Notes under the pieces: generated by a model
Databases searched by the model: none
What the model saw: the letters and a program-made list of their open reading frames with translations, nothing else
Told to the model about the DNA's origin: nothing
Position numbers and translations under genes: made by a program
NCBI GenBank assembly: GCA_949128115.1
Contig: OX421965.1
Coordinates: 5,881,253-5,945,252 of the forward strand
Length of the DNA: 64,000 nt
Source of the DNA: Anaspis maculata
Lineage: Eukaryota > Arthropoda > Insecta > Coleoptera > Scraptiidae
Direction of reading: 5' to 3'
Shown here: positions 34,306 to 45,699 of the stretch, in pieces
Position numbering within the stretch: the first letter of the stretch is position 1
Layout of the letters: every line of letters starts with the position of its first letter

Positions 34306-34812
34306 TAGGGCTCCAGAGACAATTTGGCGAGGCCGGTACGGCTCTTGGGGGGAAGATACGACTGGGTACCATCTCCGGTCTTGTTCCGGGTACTTCGAAG
34401 TTTGAGTGTACCAAATTTCGTGGTTGTATCACAAAGCGCAGCGTATATGCACGTATCAGCCCATAACGCTCAAATGAAATAGCCCCCACTGACACTTTTC
34501 CTAATTTTACCCCTGAAAGATAGGCAACTGGTAAACGGGATGTTAAAATCAGTTCATACAATCTGTGTTCATCACCTGCGAGTAACTCCAGTCAAAAGGA
34601 AGTTTGAAGTATGTCGATATCACTTGCCGTTTCGAAGATAGGCTTTAGGGCTCCAGAGACAACATAGAGACTCTGGTACAGCCCTTCTGGGAAAAATTCG
34701 GCTGGGCACCATCCCCAGTCTTGTTCGGAGTACATTGAAGAGTAAGTGTGCCAAATTTCATGCTTCTTTCACAATTTGCAAGGTGGTTCCCCTTACTTCC
34801 CGCACTATACCC

Positions 34813-35516
34813 TCATACATTCCGCGGAGTGATAAATGGACTCAGTGCAGCTAGATATGTAGAGAGTCGTTCAGAATTTTCGATGGCTTGAAATGCTGAA
34901 GCAAAATGTAACTGTTGCGGAAGCCATACACAAGTTACCATAGCTGCATGGATTTTATCATATGACAAAGGACCGCATCGTGGGTGACTGCCATTAGCAG
35001 AGTAAAGAACTTTGAAGTTGGAAATTAAGCCGAAGATGCGCAAAAACTCGTTGCAAATGTTCTTCTTCGAATGAAAAAAGAAAATTGCTAGATCTCTGGA
35101 GCAAGAAAACTCAGCTGTTCTGGAACAAGCAGATTCACAGGTTAATTTTCAGCTCAGGAGTTTCCAAGTGCGCGGGAAGAAATAAACGGGTGAAGCCATG
35201 AGACAGTTCCGGATTGCAGGAAATCAGGTTCTTGATGCCAAAGTTTATTGTCCAAAAATTAAGGCGAATGCAAGCCTCAAGACGCGCAATCAGCAGGGTT
35301 CATATCGTTGGAGGTATGCGACCATTGAGCAGAGGGCACAAGGCGACCTATTTCGGTTACTTGATTGGCAACAAAAGTCGTTAGCAGATGAAGAGACGTA
35401 TTAATCCAAGTAAGAACGATTTTAGAATCAGAAAATAATTTGATGGAAACGACGTTCAAGGACTGTACAACAGATTCAAGCGATTTTACAAGACGGGCCA
35501 TTAAGATAGCGGCGCA
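34813..35516 (-). pseudogene. BEL/Pao fragment: RNase H to integrase N-terminus
   Basis: Reading 35516 to 34813: AAILMARLVKSLESVVQSLN, then IKLFSDSKIVLTWINTS (RNase H-like F-S-D-S-K-I-V-L), SAQWSHTSNDMNPADCAS (N-P-A-D-x-x-S motif), and after in-frame stops FLDNKLWHQEPDFL. In another frame, GPLSYDKIHAAMVTCVWLPQ and LSTYLAALSPFITPRNV match the stretch leading into the BEL integrase zinc domain. It lies in the opposite orientation to the 25.6-26.6 kb fragment. The upstream end is cut by a MITE and the downstream end meets the 345-bp repeat. Confidence 0.85.
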
Positions 35517-35855
35517 CAGTGTCCTGAAAATGGTGGAAAAGTCTAGCAGTACGTTGTGGAGAACCCTTCAGGAAATTCCGAAAAAATGATTGATTGAGAA
35601 AAATCTTTGACGTTATTTCTGAAGCCCTCCAGTGGTAGATATTTTTCTTTAATAATTCTGCCGTCAACAGTACCCAAACTAAAATGTTTTGAATCTACAA
35701 AACAAGAAAAGTTCAAAGGGCGATCCCTTGGCCCTTGATAACCCAAAAAATAAAAGTCGAAGAATTTTTTTCATGATTTTTTTGAAATTTCCCGAAGAAT
35801 CTCTTTCAACGTACTGGGGAGCTTGTCCGCCATTTTTTGCACACCCTGTATTCTA
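35514..35855. mobile_element. 340-bp MITE with about 95-bp TIRs, inserted at the BEL fragment edge
   Basis: The left arm (gtcctgaaaatggtggaaaa, then gtacgttgtggagaac and ttcaggaaattccg) is the inverted counterpart of the right arm (acaccctgtattc end, then ccattttttgc, caacgtactgggga and aaatttcccgaagaa). The right terminus carries the ACAGGGTGT word seen at several other insect-type MITE ends. The target duplication is unclear because the left end is degenerate. Confidence 0.65.
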
Positions 35856-35859
35856 TCCA

Positions 35860-37435
35860 TCTCTTAGCCAGAAGCGGCACAGAGGTTAAGTCATGAACAA
35901 TCGCGGACCCAGTCAGTATTATATGCATTCCGTCGCTTTTGAACTAGTTTCATTGTACCTACATAGGTACGAAACGTCGAGTTCCACACATCGATTTGCT
36001 GTTGCGGCAATAATACAGTTTCGCACGAGCGCCGGATAAAACCCTCCGGTAAAGTGGCTTCGAATGATTGGAAAATTGTGCTCTGTTCGGCAGCTTTCAT
36101 GACTTTCCCGTATTCTTTTTATGATGAACCTGGTGCAGCGTAAAAATGCAATAAAGCAACCTGACGAACGTCGTACTTGCCTGGCACTTTTGTAATTCGC
36201 GCTAACACCTACCGCTCGTAAATTTCGCTCAACAAAACTATGTAGGATACAGCGTCTAGCGAGCAAATACCTTGCTAGGTACGAACTCTGAGATTAATCG
36301 TGGAATTTGCGAGCAGACTACAAGAATACCACGGCTTCAGAGTCTTTCCATAGCCTTTCCTCAATCCCCATAGGTGAAACGTAGGAGCGGTGGCCGAAAG
36401 TAAAGTAAATACTGGATTCATGTTTACTTTATTGAGCAGAAAACGTTACGCGTGGCCTAATCTAAAGCTTCACCTAAGGCACTTGATTAACAGCGCCTCT
36501 GTTGCAGATCAAAGGAGGCAACTATAGACAAGTGAATACTAATTAGCGGAACGCGTTTCCATGTTATATTCGTCACTTGATCCATCAACGCCCGCTGGCA
36601 ACGCTCTTCAGTTCGATGTGCGTAACTATTCAAACAATCAATTACAATATCGCAATTGGAAAAATCACGTGCTGTCGCCATCATCTGGCGTATAGTAAGC
36701 AAACATTCCACACACCCGTCCATTTATCAGATTAAACGCGATGCGGGATCCATAACTAGAGCGTGATTAAGTGATTTATAAGCCGTCGATCCTGATCCTG
36801 CGGTTCCAGAGCCACCGTAATGTGCTTATTACGCCACATGATACTCCATCTCGCACTCCGATACACAGATGCAGAACAACCGCAGGTCATCTACCTGCGC
36901 TGGAGGGGAAGAGGGAATCAGTCTGTATACCTACTTTGCATAATGGAGTACACACCGTGGGTGTCATATTATATACTCGCCAAGCTCGAACCTACAAGAA
37001 AACGTATTGCATTCCCCCGACGCCCAATAATAAAAGCAGCTAACGAGTTCCGCAAAGGAGCACACTGAAGAAGTCTTGATAAAGGCTTGAGAAGATTATA
37101 GGTCAATGGATCCAGCACTCATTTCGCGGCACAAAAGTCGAGCGCGCAATATTAAAGATTCTTTTAATATTTGATCCGGACCAACAACTCCTGCTGAAAG
37201 CTGCGTATTTACTTGAATGGCTGCGGCGCGCGTAAAGAAACTCCAGTTTAGGGACACATCAAAGGGCCCGAAGGCTTGTCCCCGATGATGCCGGAATATT
37301 CCGATTATGCCGTTCCGCGCTAACGTTACGCCTAATTTTCCAGGCCCAATTTCACTCCGGGAAAAGGTTTCATCCGAAAGCTATGATAGCACATAAGCTC
37401 ATTATTATTCTGCAGAAACATAACTCTCTACTTGT
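35860..37435. other. Unique DNA with several unrecognised minus-strand frames
   Basis: Frames at 35891-36100, 35919-36266 and 36487-36723 (the last containing DIVIDCLNSYAHRTEERCQR) look protein-like, but I cannot assign them. They may be decayed retroelement or host exon sequence. The block 37100-37370 is GC-richer and looks single-copy. Confidence 0.35.
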
Positions 37436-37439
37436 GCTG

Positions 37440-37920
37440 CATTGCCCGAACGTTTTCTCTTTGAAATAGTAGGCGCAAAAAAAGTAGGCGTCATGTCAGT
37501 GGACACGACATCGTTGATGGAACGTTTGAAACAGGTAGAAAACCAAACGTCGGAAGCGTTGAATAAAGACCGCTTGATAAACGGCCGGATGTCGGACGCT
37601 CGAACGTTTTTCTCAACCAAGTATGAAACGCTTCATTCAGAATGATCTGAAAACGACAAGTTGATCGTATGAAATATGTCAACTTCCACGCGTTCTCAAA
37701 ACGTCTTTGAAACGCCCAGTTAGTTGTGTTGAGAACACCCATTTAGTTGTGTTAAAAACGCCCATTGAACGTTTATGAGACGTTTCCTCCACCGTTCCTT
37801 AGGCATCAAATTGAACGTCTTCTGACGTCGTTCGATCAAACGTTTCTGTCAACGTCTTTTAGACGTCAACTTCAACGTTCTCGAACGTTGAACCATTGAA
37901 CCATCTAAACCATTTATCCA
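37440..37920. repeat. acgtt-rich diffuse repeat
   Basis: Frequent gaacgttt, aaacgtc and aacgccca words suggest a decayed relative of the satellites at 38.3 and 47.6 kb. No firm period. Confidence 0.4.
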
Positions 37921-38285
37921 TGCAGAGTTGGATTCTGCAGACAAAATGCTGCAAAAAACTTGTTTTTAAGTGAAATGTAGAAACCAAAGCCATCCATCTT
38001 ACCGCGAAACAAAATTGGTTGACTACCTATTTTATTATTTTTTCGACATCTTACTTGTCAAAATAATTCATTAGTGTTAAATATATTTGTAATCAGAAAA
38101 AAAAAGCTCCACCAAGTAGCGAAATAAAATATAGGGTGTTGTATTTAAAATAAAAAGATTACATATCACACCTTGTATACGGTACCAATTAGAAATTTTT
38201 AGAGGGTCGATTCAAGGTCCCTGGAAAAAATCGGGTGGAAAAAGTTTTTAGTTCTTCAAAATATCTTGAAGAGGAATATCCCAGA
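37921..38285. other. Unassigned spacer between acgtt-rich arrays
   Basis: No unit of the neighbouring satellites is recognisable and I see no frame worth reporting. Confidence 0.35.
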
Positions 38286-38289
38286 GGGG

Positions 38290-39225
38290 GGTGAATTTTA
38301 TCGTGAACACTCTGTACAAATCAGCAATAACGATAATTTAACCTTGCTCAAGTTCAGTTGAATTGACGATAATTTTTTGACTATAATATAACGCTTTACT
38401 CGGTAAGTCCTGGAAACGTTTAAAAATTTTTTTTTACCTAAATCGTTTATTTTCTATACAGAGATGTTTTTTGAATCATCATAATGCTAATTGAACGTTT
38501 CTCAAGTTCTGTTAATTGGCCGATAATTTTTAGACAATTACCACGTTTCATTTTGTACGTCTTGTGAACGTCGTCATCAAAATTTCATATGTCCATTTTA
38601 TAACCAGAGACGTTTCAAATAATCAATAATTGAACATTGTTCAAGTTCCGTTTACTCGACTATAATAAACGCTTTACTTTGGACGTCCAGGGAAGGTTTC
38701 CATCAAAATCAAAATTCAACGGTAATTTTTCAAGCAGGGACGTTTCACAAATTGTCACTAACGACAATTGAGCGTTTTTCCAATTCTGGTTATTGGAACG
38801 TAACGGTAAATTTTGACCAAAATATAACATTTGTCTGTGTGAGTCTTGAGAACGTTTCAATCGAAACTGAAATGATACGTTGATAACTAGAGACGGTTTT
38901 TGAATCATCATCGATATCGATGCCAATGCAACGGTTCCCAAGTTCTGTTCATTCAACGATCATTAATTGACAATAATATAACGTTTCACTTTGTACGTCT
39001 CGGGAACGTTATCGTCAAAATTGAAATAAAACAGACAATTTCTAACCAGGGATGTTTCTCAAAATGTGACTAACGATAATTGAACGTTTCCTAAGTTTCG
39101 TTCAATTAACGATAATTATGTGACAATTATAAATACCTACAGCGGTTTATTTTGAACATCTTGGGAACGTTCCCGTCAAAATTGAAATTGATGATTTTTT
39201 CTTTCACCAAAGACGTTTGTCACTC
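38290..39225. repeat. About 145-bp satellite, six units
   Basis: Variants of aattgaacgtttctcaagtt occur near 38338, 38490, 38627, 38767, 38925 and 39077. Each unit also carries acgataatt, ataatataacgcttta and accagagacgttt-type segments. Confidence 0.75.
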
Positions 39226-39227
39226 TT

Positions 39228-39258
39228 TCCGTCCGTCCGTCCGTCCGTCCGTCCGTCT
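39228..39258. repeat. (CCGT)n microsatellite
   Basis: Seven to eight perfect ccgt units at the right edge of the 145-bp satellite. Confidence 0.95.
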
Positions 39259-39299
39259 GCCTGTATTTCTGACGCTCTGTTCTTCTTGTCATCCAACTC

Positions 39300-39730
39300 C
39301 TGAACGACAAGTTTTATTAACCCCTCCGGGTGTTTCGCGAATGTCTGCTGATTATTTGGCCATGGGAATAGGCCATTTTTTTCTCCCCAAAGCTTTGTCC
39401 GTCATGTTGAAATTCCACATAAGTGAACTAGTTTTGAAGAAATTCAGAACGCATCAGTTGCGTTTTGTCAAAAGATTAATCATCAAGTGGTTGCTTTAAC
39501 AATTGGCTGCAATTTTCGCCCCCCCATTTTGAAATTTTTCATACATGGAACGATTTCGATGAAACTTGGTAATAAATCGTCTTTCATGGTAAGGTTTATG
39601 TTTTGAAAACTGGTTTAAAACGATCGGTTGCAATCTTAGCCCACCATATTGAACTCACGTGAACCGATTCCGATGAAACTTGGTGAGAAGGTGTCTTTCA
39701 TGATACGGTTTTTTAAGACCGGTTTACCGG
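39300..39730. repeat. Diverged repeat with cgatgaaacttggt, two to three units
   Basis: The word cgatgaaacttggt with following cgtctttcatg or gtgtctttcatg recurs near 39558 and 39672, about 115 bp apart. Weaker similarity extends upstream. Confidence 0.5.
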
Positions 39731-39734
39731 GCGG

Positions 39735-41090
39735 TCACTGTCATTGTCGGAGCTTTCATTGTCACCTTACATAAGGTCAACAATTGGGTCTTCTTAGATG
39801 GTGCCCTGTTAGTAGTCAGGAGTCAAACTCTATCTAGCACTACAAAAATTCTCAAACTCGAGCAAGTTTTTCTTAGAGAAATCCAAATTTTAACCAAGGC
39901 CAATTTTTTTCCCCTAATTAACAACGGGTAGGTACCTAAATACAGAACAAACCGGTCAGCAAACCGGTTTGTTCCAATCACCTTACCGTAACATCAGTAT
40001 GCCCGGTCCGCAGGGTCACGTGATCAGTAATAGCCAATAGAACAAGCCTTTGCTCTACGAAAACGGATGACGCTCGAAATTTTCGATGTTCCCGAATAAA
40101 TAATATATTTTCTAGTTCTTTTGATTTTAACGGCTTCGTTACTGAATAGACCTTAACATCTCGAAATTGCAACTTTGTGACAGAGAATCAATCCTATTTT
40201 GTTCGTGAATTGTTAGCTGGCGGTTTTACCAATGAGACGTTGCTGAGTTTCCGTGGCAACTTCTTCGTTGGCGAAATTGCCAACAGACAGTCGAAAGAAC
40301 TGAATGAACCCGAACTGCCATTATATTCCGGGCCATTATTGCAGCGGCTCTCTCAGTTGTGGAGTTGACAAATTTGTTTGGTGCCGCTCGCGCTCTAAAG
40401 ATCCCGTATCATACCGGGATTAGGCCCCGTTCCACCGTCCCCCATTATCAAATCTTCCCATCCGCACTAACGTGCACCAGTGACGTTCTGTTTTCGAGCG
40501 ATTTGCGCTGATGCCGGATGCGGGCACCCTGATTTTCGCTCCCGGCGAATCCAGCAGCGCCCCCTAATTCAGCACCGCATCAAATGTTTATACAGGGTGA
40601 GCATTCATATGGGAAAGCCCGATTGCACCTACGCCGTAGATGATAACGAAATGAACCAAGGAGACAGGACACGAAGCTGATTCTTGTCCATATCCGGAAA
40701 TTATTGATACCGGCTTTGAATATGATGCTGAAGAAATACAACCAAACGGAGAAAATGCCAAAGAGCAGCTTTCAATTTCCACTAAAAACAAAGATATGCA
40801 CCATCGATGAACGCTAAATCAACATTTAGAACTGAAAAATTTTCTTGGAGAAGTTAAGGATTCTCCTGACCCTTGAAGTATTGCAAAGGGTTACACCGAA
40901 GATTTTTTGAAGCTTTTGGTTATGCTCACTGAAACCTACTCTCATCTTCAACACCGAAGGTCGAATGTAAACTCACTTAACTTCAAAACAAAATAAATGA
41001 ACATTTTCCAAACATGGATCGTCAGAATCTGAGCTATCTCACGAATATTCATCATTTTTCTCAGTTCAAAATAATCTCCACTATATAATA
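39735..41090. other. Unique DNA without a supported gene
   Basis: A 63-codon frame at 40177-40368 (MTENQSYFVRELLAGG) and a 66-codon frame at 40480-40680 are open but unrecognised. Confidence 0.35.
39945..39974. repeat. 12-bp perfect hairpin
   Basis: gaacaaaccggt and accggtttgttc are separated by 6 bases. No U-tract follows and a role is unknown. Confidence 0.8.
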
Positions 41091-41099
41091 CGACTCAAT

Positions 41100-43440
41100 C
41101 CACGTCACAACAAGCAAGACGTCAAACAAAGAACATCAAGCGAAAGATCACCGAAGAAAGGAAATATGGAATGGGAAGGAAAGGAGATTCGGAACGAGAT
41201 AAGAATTAGCGAAATTCTAAAAAAATAAGAACAAATGGAAGAAAGACCAATAGGATGACGACACATGCAACGGAAATGGACTGGAATAAGAATATATAAT
41301 AATAATTTTTTGGAACAAAGCGGGAATACTTGAGAGATTTTGATGTAATTGGTTTGGCGGAAACATGGATTGAGGAGAGGGACGGCAAGAATTTGAAAAA
41401 GAGATTGCCAAAGGATTACATATGAAGACAACAGTTTACAAAGATAGAGAAGATGGGAAGAGTTAAGGAAGGAATACTGACAGGAGAAAAGAAAAGCTTA
41501 GATGATGGGACGGAATTCAATGGAAAATCAATTGATGCTGAAGGAATCCAAGAAAAACAACTGCAAGTAGAGGGTGGAACATTTAAAATAATCACAGTAT
41601 ACAATGGAATGGGCATGGGTGAACGAAAAGACAAGCTAGAAGAATGCGTGGAAGAAGATACAATAGAAAATGTAGTAATTGGAGGAGATTTCAGTGTAAG
41701 GACAGCAAACGAAGGGGAATTGATCGATAATGGGGAAGAACGAAGAGGCAAAAAGTCTAAAAATAAAGAGATCAATAAGGATGGGAGAATATTTTTTGAG
41801 ATGATTGAAGGCAGAGCCTGGCAGATATTGAATGGGAACGTGGAAGATGATGAGAACGGAGAATATACGTACATCGGAGCTAATGGATAGTCGGTCATAG
41901 ATTATGGAATAGTTAACGTGGAAGCAATGGAGGGAGAGAGTTAAGAGGTTCAATATTGAAGATAGAGTGGAATCAGATCATCAGCCAATACGCATAACGT
42001 TAAATTGTTCACGGAAAAATGGAAAGGAAAACAAGAGTATAAAAACAAAAACAATTGGAATATAGTCAGAAGAAAACATAGAAATGTATAGAAAACAATC
42101 AAAACATATCGAACTATGGCAAGGAGGAGGAACGGAATATTACTGGAGAGAAATAAGAACAATCATTGATGGAGCGGTTGTTAAAGAAACTAAACAGATC
42201 AAGGAATGGAAAGTTGGTAAAATTGAATGGTGGGACGGAGAATGTTTGATAGAGAAAAGATAAGTTAGAAAAGTTCTAAAAGAATGGAGTAGAGGAAAAG
42301 TAGATAAAGTGATGTACCTACAAAAACTGAAAAGAATACAGACAAAAATGTAAGGTGAAGAAAATGGAGAGCAAAAGGAAATTAGAGGTGCAGTTGAGAA
42401 AGATCAAGACAGAAACAGAAGCATGGACATTTATCAACAAAGAGAGGAAAATGAAAACTGGAATCAGCGAGAATATGAAAATGGATGAATGGAAGGAATA
42501 CTTCATGAAATCGTTGGAAGATACAGAGAACATGAACCGACAACGGATAGAGCCAGAAATCGTGAACACAGAAATGGAAGAAAACAGCGAGCAAGAAGTT
42601 TGTACACAAGTGAAAAGACTAAGAAGAAAAAAAGCGGCAGGTTCTGATGGTATTAGAAATGAGCCTGAATTTAAGCGACGGAAGAAACGATAAAAACGCT
42701 TACAAGACTGATGAACAAGATATGAGAGGCAGGAGGTATGCCAAAGAAATGGAGAGAAGGAATAATAAGACCAATTTATAAAACGGAAGACCAAGACAAG
42801 GTGGAGAATTACAGGGAAATTACGCTGCTTAACAATGGCTATAAAATATACGCAATGATACTCTTACATCGATTAAAAGAAGAAATCGAAAATAAACATC
42901 TGCTGCCGGATGTTTGAGCAGGCTTTAGAAGGGGAAGAAGCACAGTCGAAAATTTGTATGTGTTGAACTACATCAACGACAAAGAGCTCGCAAATCAGCT
43001 CACTCATTCAATCAGCTTGTCATTCAGGTTGATAAGTGGTTGGATTCTTCGTGGATATCAGAGCGGCTTCCCATACAATAAATAGGATAAAACTTTGAAA
43101 AGAACTGAGAAGAGTGGGAGTGGCAGAAAGTCTGGTGAGAATAATAGAGTAAGTATGCCAAAAGTATACTGTGCCAGAACGTCTTAGAATTATAAAATAA
43201 AGGGGAATGAAATATTTGGGAAGAAAATTAAGATGACGGGCGAGATAGGAAAGGAAAGAAATTGGGTTGAGGAATGCGAAATATATCGATTTTTGCCGGC
43301 CAGTATCGGAGTGACACCGGATGCAAGAAAGTATGCAGGCATCGACGTTTGTAGGCCGGAGAGGGTTGTGACGGGAGACGGGGTGTGGGAAAATAAGGAT
43401 AGGTCCAAGAACAGGAGCGGGGAGATGGGACTCGAGTGGT
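41100..43440 (+). pseudogene. APE-type LINE fragment: endonuclease and partial RT
   Basis: In order the plus strand shows DFDVIGLAETWIEERDGKN (endonuclease start), VVIGGDFSVRTANEGELI (G-G-D-F-N-x-R-T core), GEYTYIGANG, SVIDYGIVN and ESDHQPIRITLN (the S-D-H-x-P signature of APE endonucleases). Next come EWWDGECLIEKR (linker) and the RT start WREGIIRPIYKTEDQDKVEN, ITLLNNGYKIYAMIL and AGFRRGRSTVENLYVLN. A weaker FVDIRAASHTINR (RT motif A, F-V-D-x-x-A-A) follows near 43050. Many stops and shifts interrupt it. The longest clean frame is 41453-41890 (145 codons). The YADD region was not found. Confidence 0.85.
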
Positions 43441-44940
43441 GAGAGTCGAGCACAACGGGTGTATTTTGCTGGAAGAAAACTAATATTTTTCAAGAAGAAT
43501 AAATTAAGGAAAGTGCGAAAACACTGTGATAGATTTGAAGTATATCAGTGACGTGGAAGGAAAACATTAAGGCAAGTCTGATTTCTATTGTAACCGAATC
43601 CGAATTGTTTAAATAAGGTTGAAGTAATTGTTTTGGTCTAGAAAATGATAGTAGGTTTTGTTTGATCTTTTGAACAGCCATGAGAATCGTCAAGCCGATT
43701 TTAATTCACTGCGTAGTAGCTTTGAGCTTTTAATTGCGGCCCCTTGTTTTCAGATAACTACCTTCCAGACGCAAGAAAAAGGGTGAAAACCTCAGCAACC
43801 CTTTTAAGAGATTTGGCTTCCGACAGAGCATGATTTTGTAGGCTCTATTAGCTGAGACAAGCACTAGCAGTATTTATGCAAATCAAATCTGGGCAAAATC
43901 TTGATTACGCGCTATTTTCCCCCATAGAATAAGATATTTATTTAACCCTTTCGCACGACAGGGAGTTTTGGACATTCAAGCTAAGCTAGCGTTCCAAACA
44001 AAGAGAACCTCTTGAGAACAATGCCAGAAAATTCAGTGTCGTGTCGAAACACTTCAAGATAAGAAATGAACGACACATAGAATTTTGCAGGCTAATTAAT
44101 TAGAGGCTCATTGCGATGACTTGTACTCCATATTGTAAATTTGTGTAATGGTATTGAACCTGCATGAAACCGAGCTGCTGGATAAGTCTTCAAATTATAA
44201 ACTATCGCACCAGCTGGATATAAAATCTATGGAATGTCAACACTCAAATTTTATGTAAATTATTTGATCAATAATTAAAAATAATGGCTATAAATTCGAA
44301 AGATCAAGACAAAACTCAGTGAACAACAATCTCTCTCTAAGTACAAATAAATAGTTAAGATTTCTTTCCGTACCAGGGGAATAGGAGAAAGGGGAGAAAG
44401 GGTTGAAACAAAAACTGGAAAAAGGATAAATAAATTAGGCAGGGAATTGAACTCAAGTGTACTAGGAAATGGCTTCACCCATAATTCTGAAAATTAGGAA
44501 GAATGAGAACGGAATTAATTTGCAAGGGTTGATCAAATTCGTCGTAGGATTGCACACGGTATTAGGATGTACTTTTCTTTCAGAAACCGAATGTAAACTG
44601 AATAAAATAATTCCGAACGCTAGCTGAATGTCAGCACGTCAAGAAATTATAAAATGAATAACTAAGGTGAATTTAATTAAGTTGGCGATGATTGATTAAT
44701 TTGTAATAAAATTGAGGTGTGGTTAAATGACTTTGTTTATTTTTCAATATTTATTCAATTCATTCCCTTTAAAAGAACGTGAGGTTACTACTAGAGTAGG
44801 CTTGAGGTATTAGTACGACGTGAAGTTGAGGTAGGTGTAATTGATTTAAATGACTTTGGTAAAGGTAAAATAAAATCTACGGCACAACGAAATACGACTT
44901 AGGGTAATTAGACGCATCACAGCTTAATTAAATTTAATGT
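43441..44940. other. Unassigned DNA separating two LINE portions
   Basis: No LINE motif is visible. It may be an insertion between the 5' and 3' parts of one element, or the parts may be separate copies. Confidence 0.35.
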
Positions 44941-44944
44941 AGGG

Positions 44945-45075
44945 AAGGGAAGGGATATCACAAAATTGGGGCCGGTGACGAGGTTTATCACAAAATGTTA
45001 CCGTGAGGTTGGGATGTTACAAAATGGTTACCGTGACGACCAGAACCTTACAGATGGTGCTCGGTGACTCAAGAA
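44945..45075 (+). repeat. Three degenerate 30-bp units with ACCGTGACGA
   Basis: atcacaaaattggggccggt, atcacaaaatgttaccgtga and ttacaaaatggttaccgtga succeed each other every 28-32 bp. Each continues toward a ggtgacga, gtgaggtt or gtgacgac sequence. Confidence 0.55.
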
Positions 45076-45139
45076 CTTTACAATACCAACCAACACAGTT
45101 GGAATCGGAAACAGCACATCCGGGAACTTTTGGACTCAA

Positions 45140-45690
45140 TGGAGCTCCAAGGTGAATAAGCGAAATAAAACGTTATTTAGAAAAACCGGAGCGAGCGAGA
45201 TGTGGTCGGAAATGAGAAGACAGGAAAGACAGAACGTAGCAGAAGAGATGGAAAAAAGATACAGAGACGAGCAAAAGCAGCTGCAAAGAAACAGATTAGA
45301 AGACACCAGGTACAATAAACTGTACAAAAAATTGGCTACAAGAGAACTGCCAAGATATATAAGTAACCCGAACTTGAAGGATGGAATAATACGATTGGCA
45401 AGACTTCGGTGCGGCAATGAAGTACGGACGAGCAGCTACTGGAAGAATGCCGAGGATAAAGTGTGTTGGGTGTGTGGAGGAGAGGAGACGTTGGAGCATC
45501 TAAGACGGTTATGTCGGCAGTCGCTGATGGAGGACAGAAGTCTGAGACAATTGTTGGGAGAATACAGGAAGGGGTTGAAATGAATAGCGAGGATTGACAG
45601 GGAAAGGAAGAAGTGCAGGACCGATAATGACAAAAAAAAACAGAAATAAAGCATTTAAGTTGGAATACCATTCAAAGTTACAATGTAAAC
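45140..45690 (+). pseudogene. LINE C-terminal domain and 3' tail
   Basis: The 143-codon frame at 45152-45583 reads MWSEMRRQERQNVAEEMEKR, YNKLYKKLATRELPRYIS, IIRLARLRCGNEVRTSSYW and CWVCGGEETLEHLRRLC, the last being a C-x2-C-x7-H-type zinc knuckle followed by Cys. This basic region with R-L-R-C-G-N-E and a terminal knuckle is the usual C-terminus of the LINE family whose endonuclease and RT lie at 41.1-43.4 kb. A-rich sequence with aataaa words follows (about 45640-45700), consistent with a 3' end. It is probably the other half of the same insertion. Confidence 0.8.
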
Positions 45691-45699
45691 AATGAATTG

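Larger units (their letters stand above)
31935..34800. repeat. Three tandem units of a 345-bp repeat, the middle one interrupted
   Basis: Units start near 31940, 32290 and 34475. They share tgtcgatatcac, ccgtttcgaaaatatg, ctccagagacaatttgg and caccatc-type segments. The second unit stops at 32477 and resumes at 34306 because a TIR element inserted there. The end of the last unit (aaatttcatgcttctttcac, then aatttgcaaggt) resembles the outer arms of the palindrome at 55.7-57.3 kb. Confidence 0.8.
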
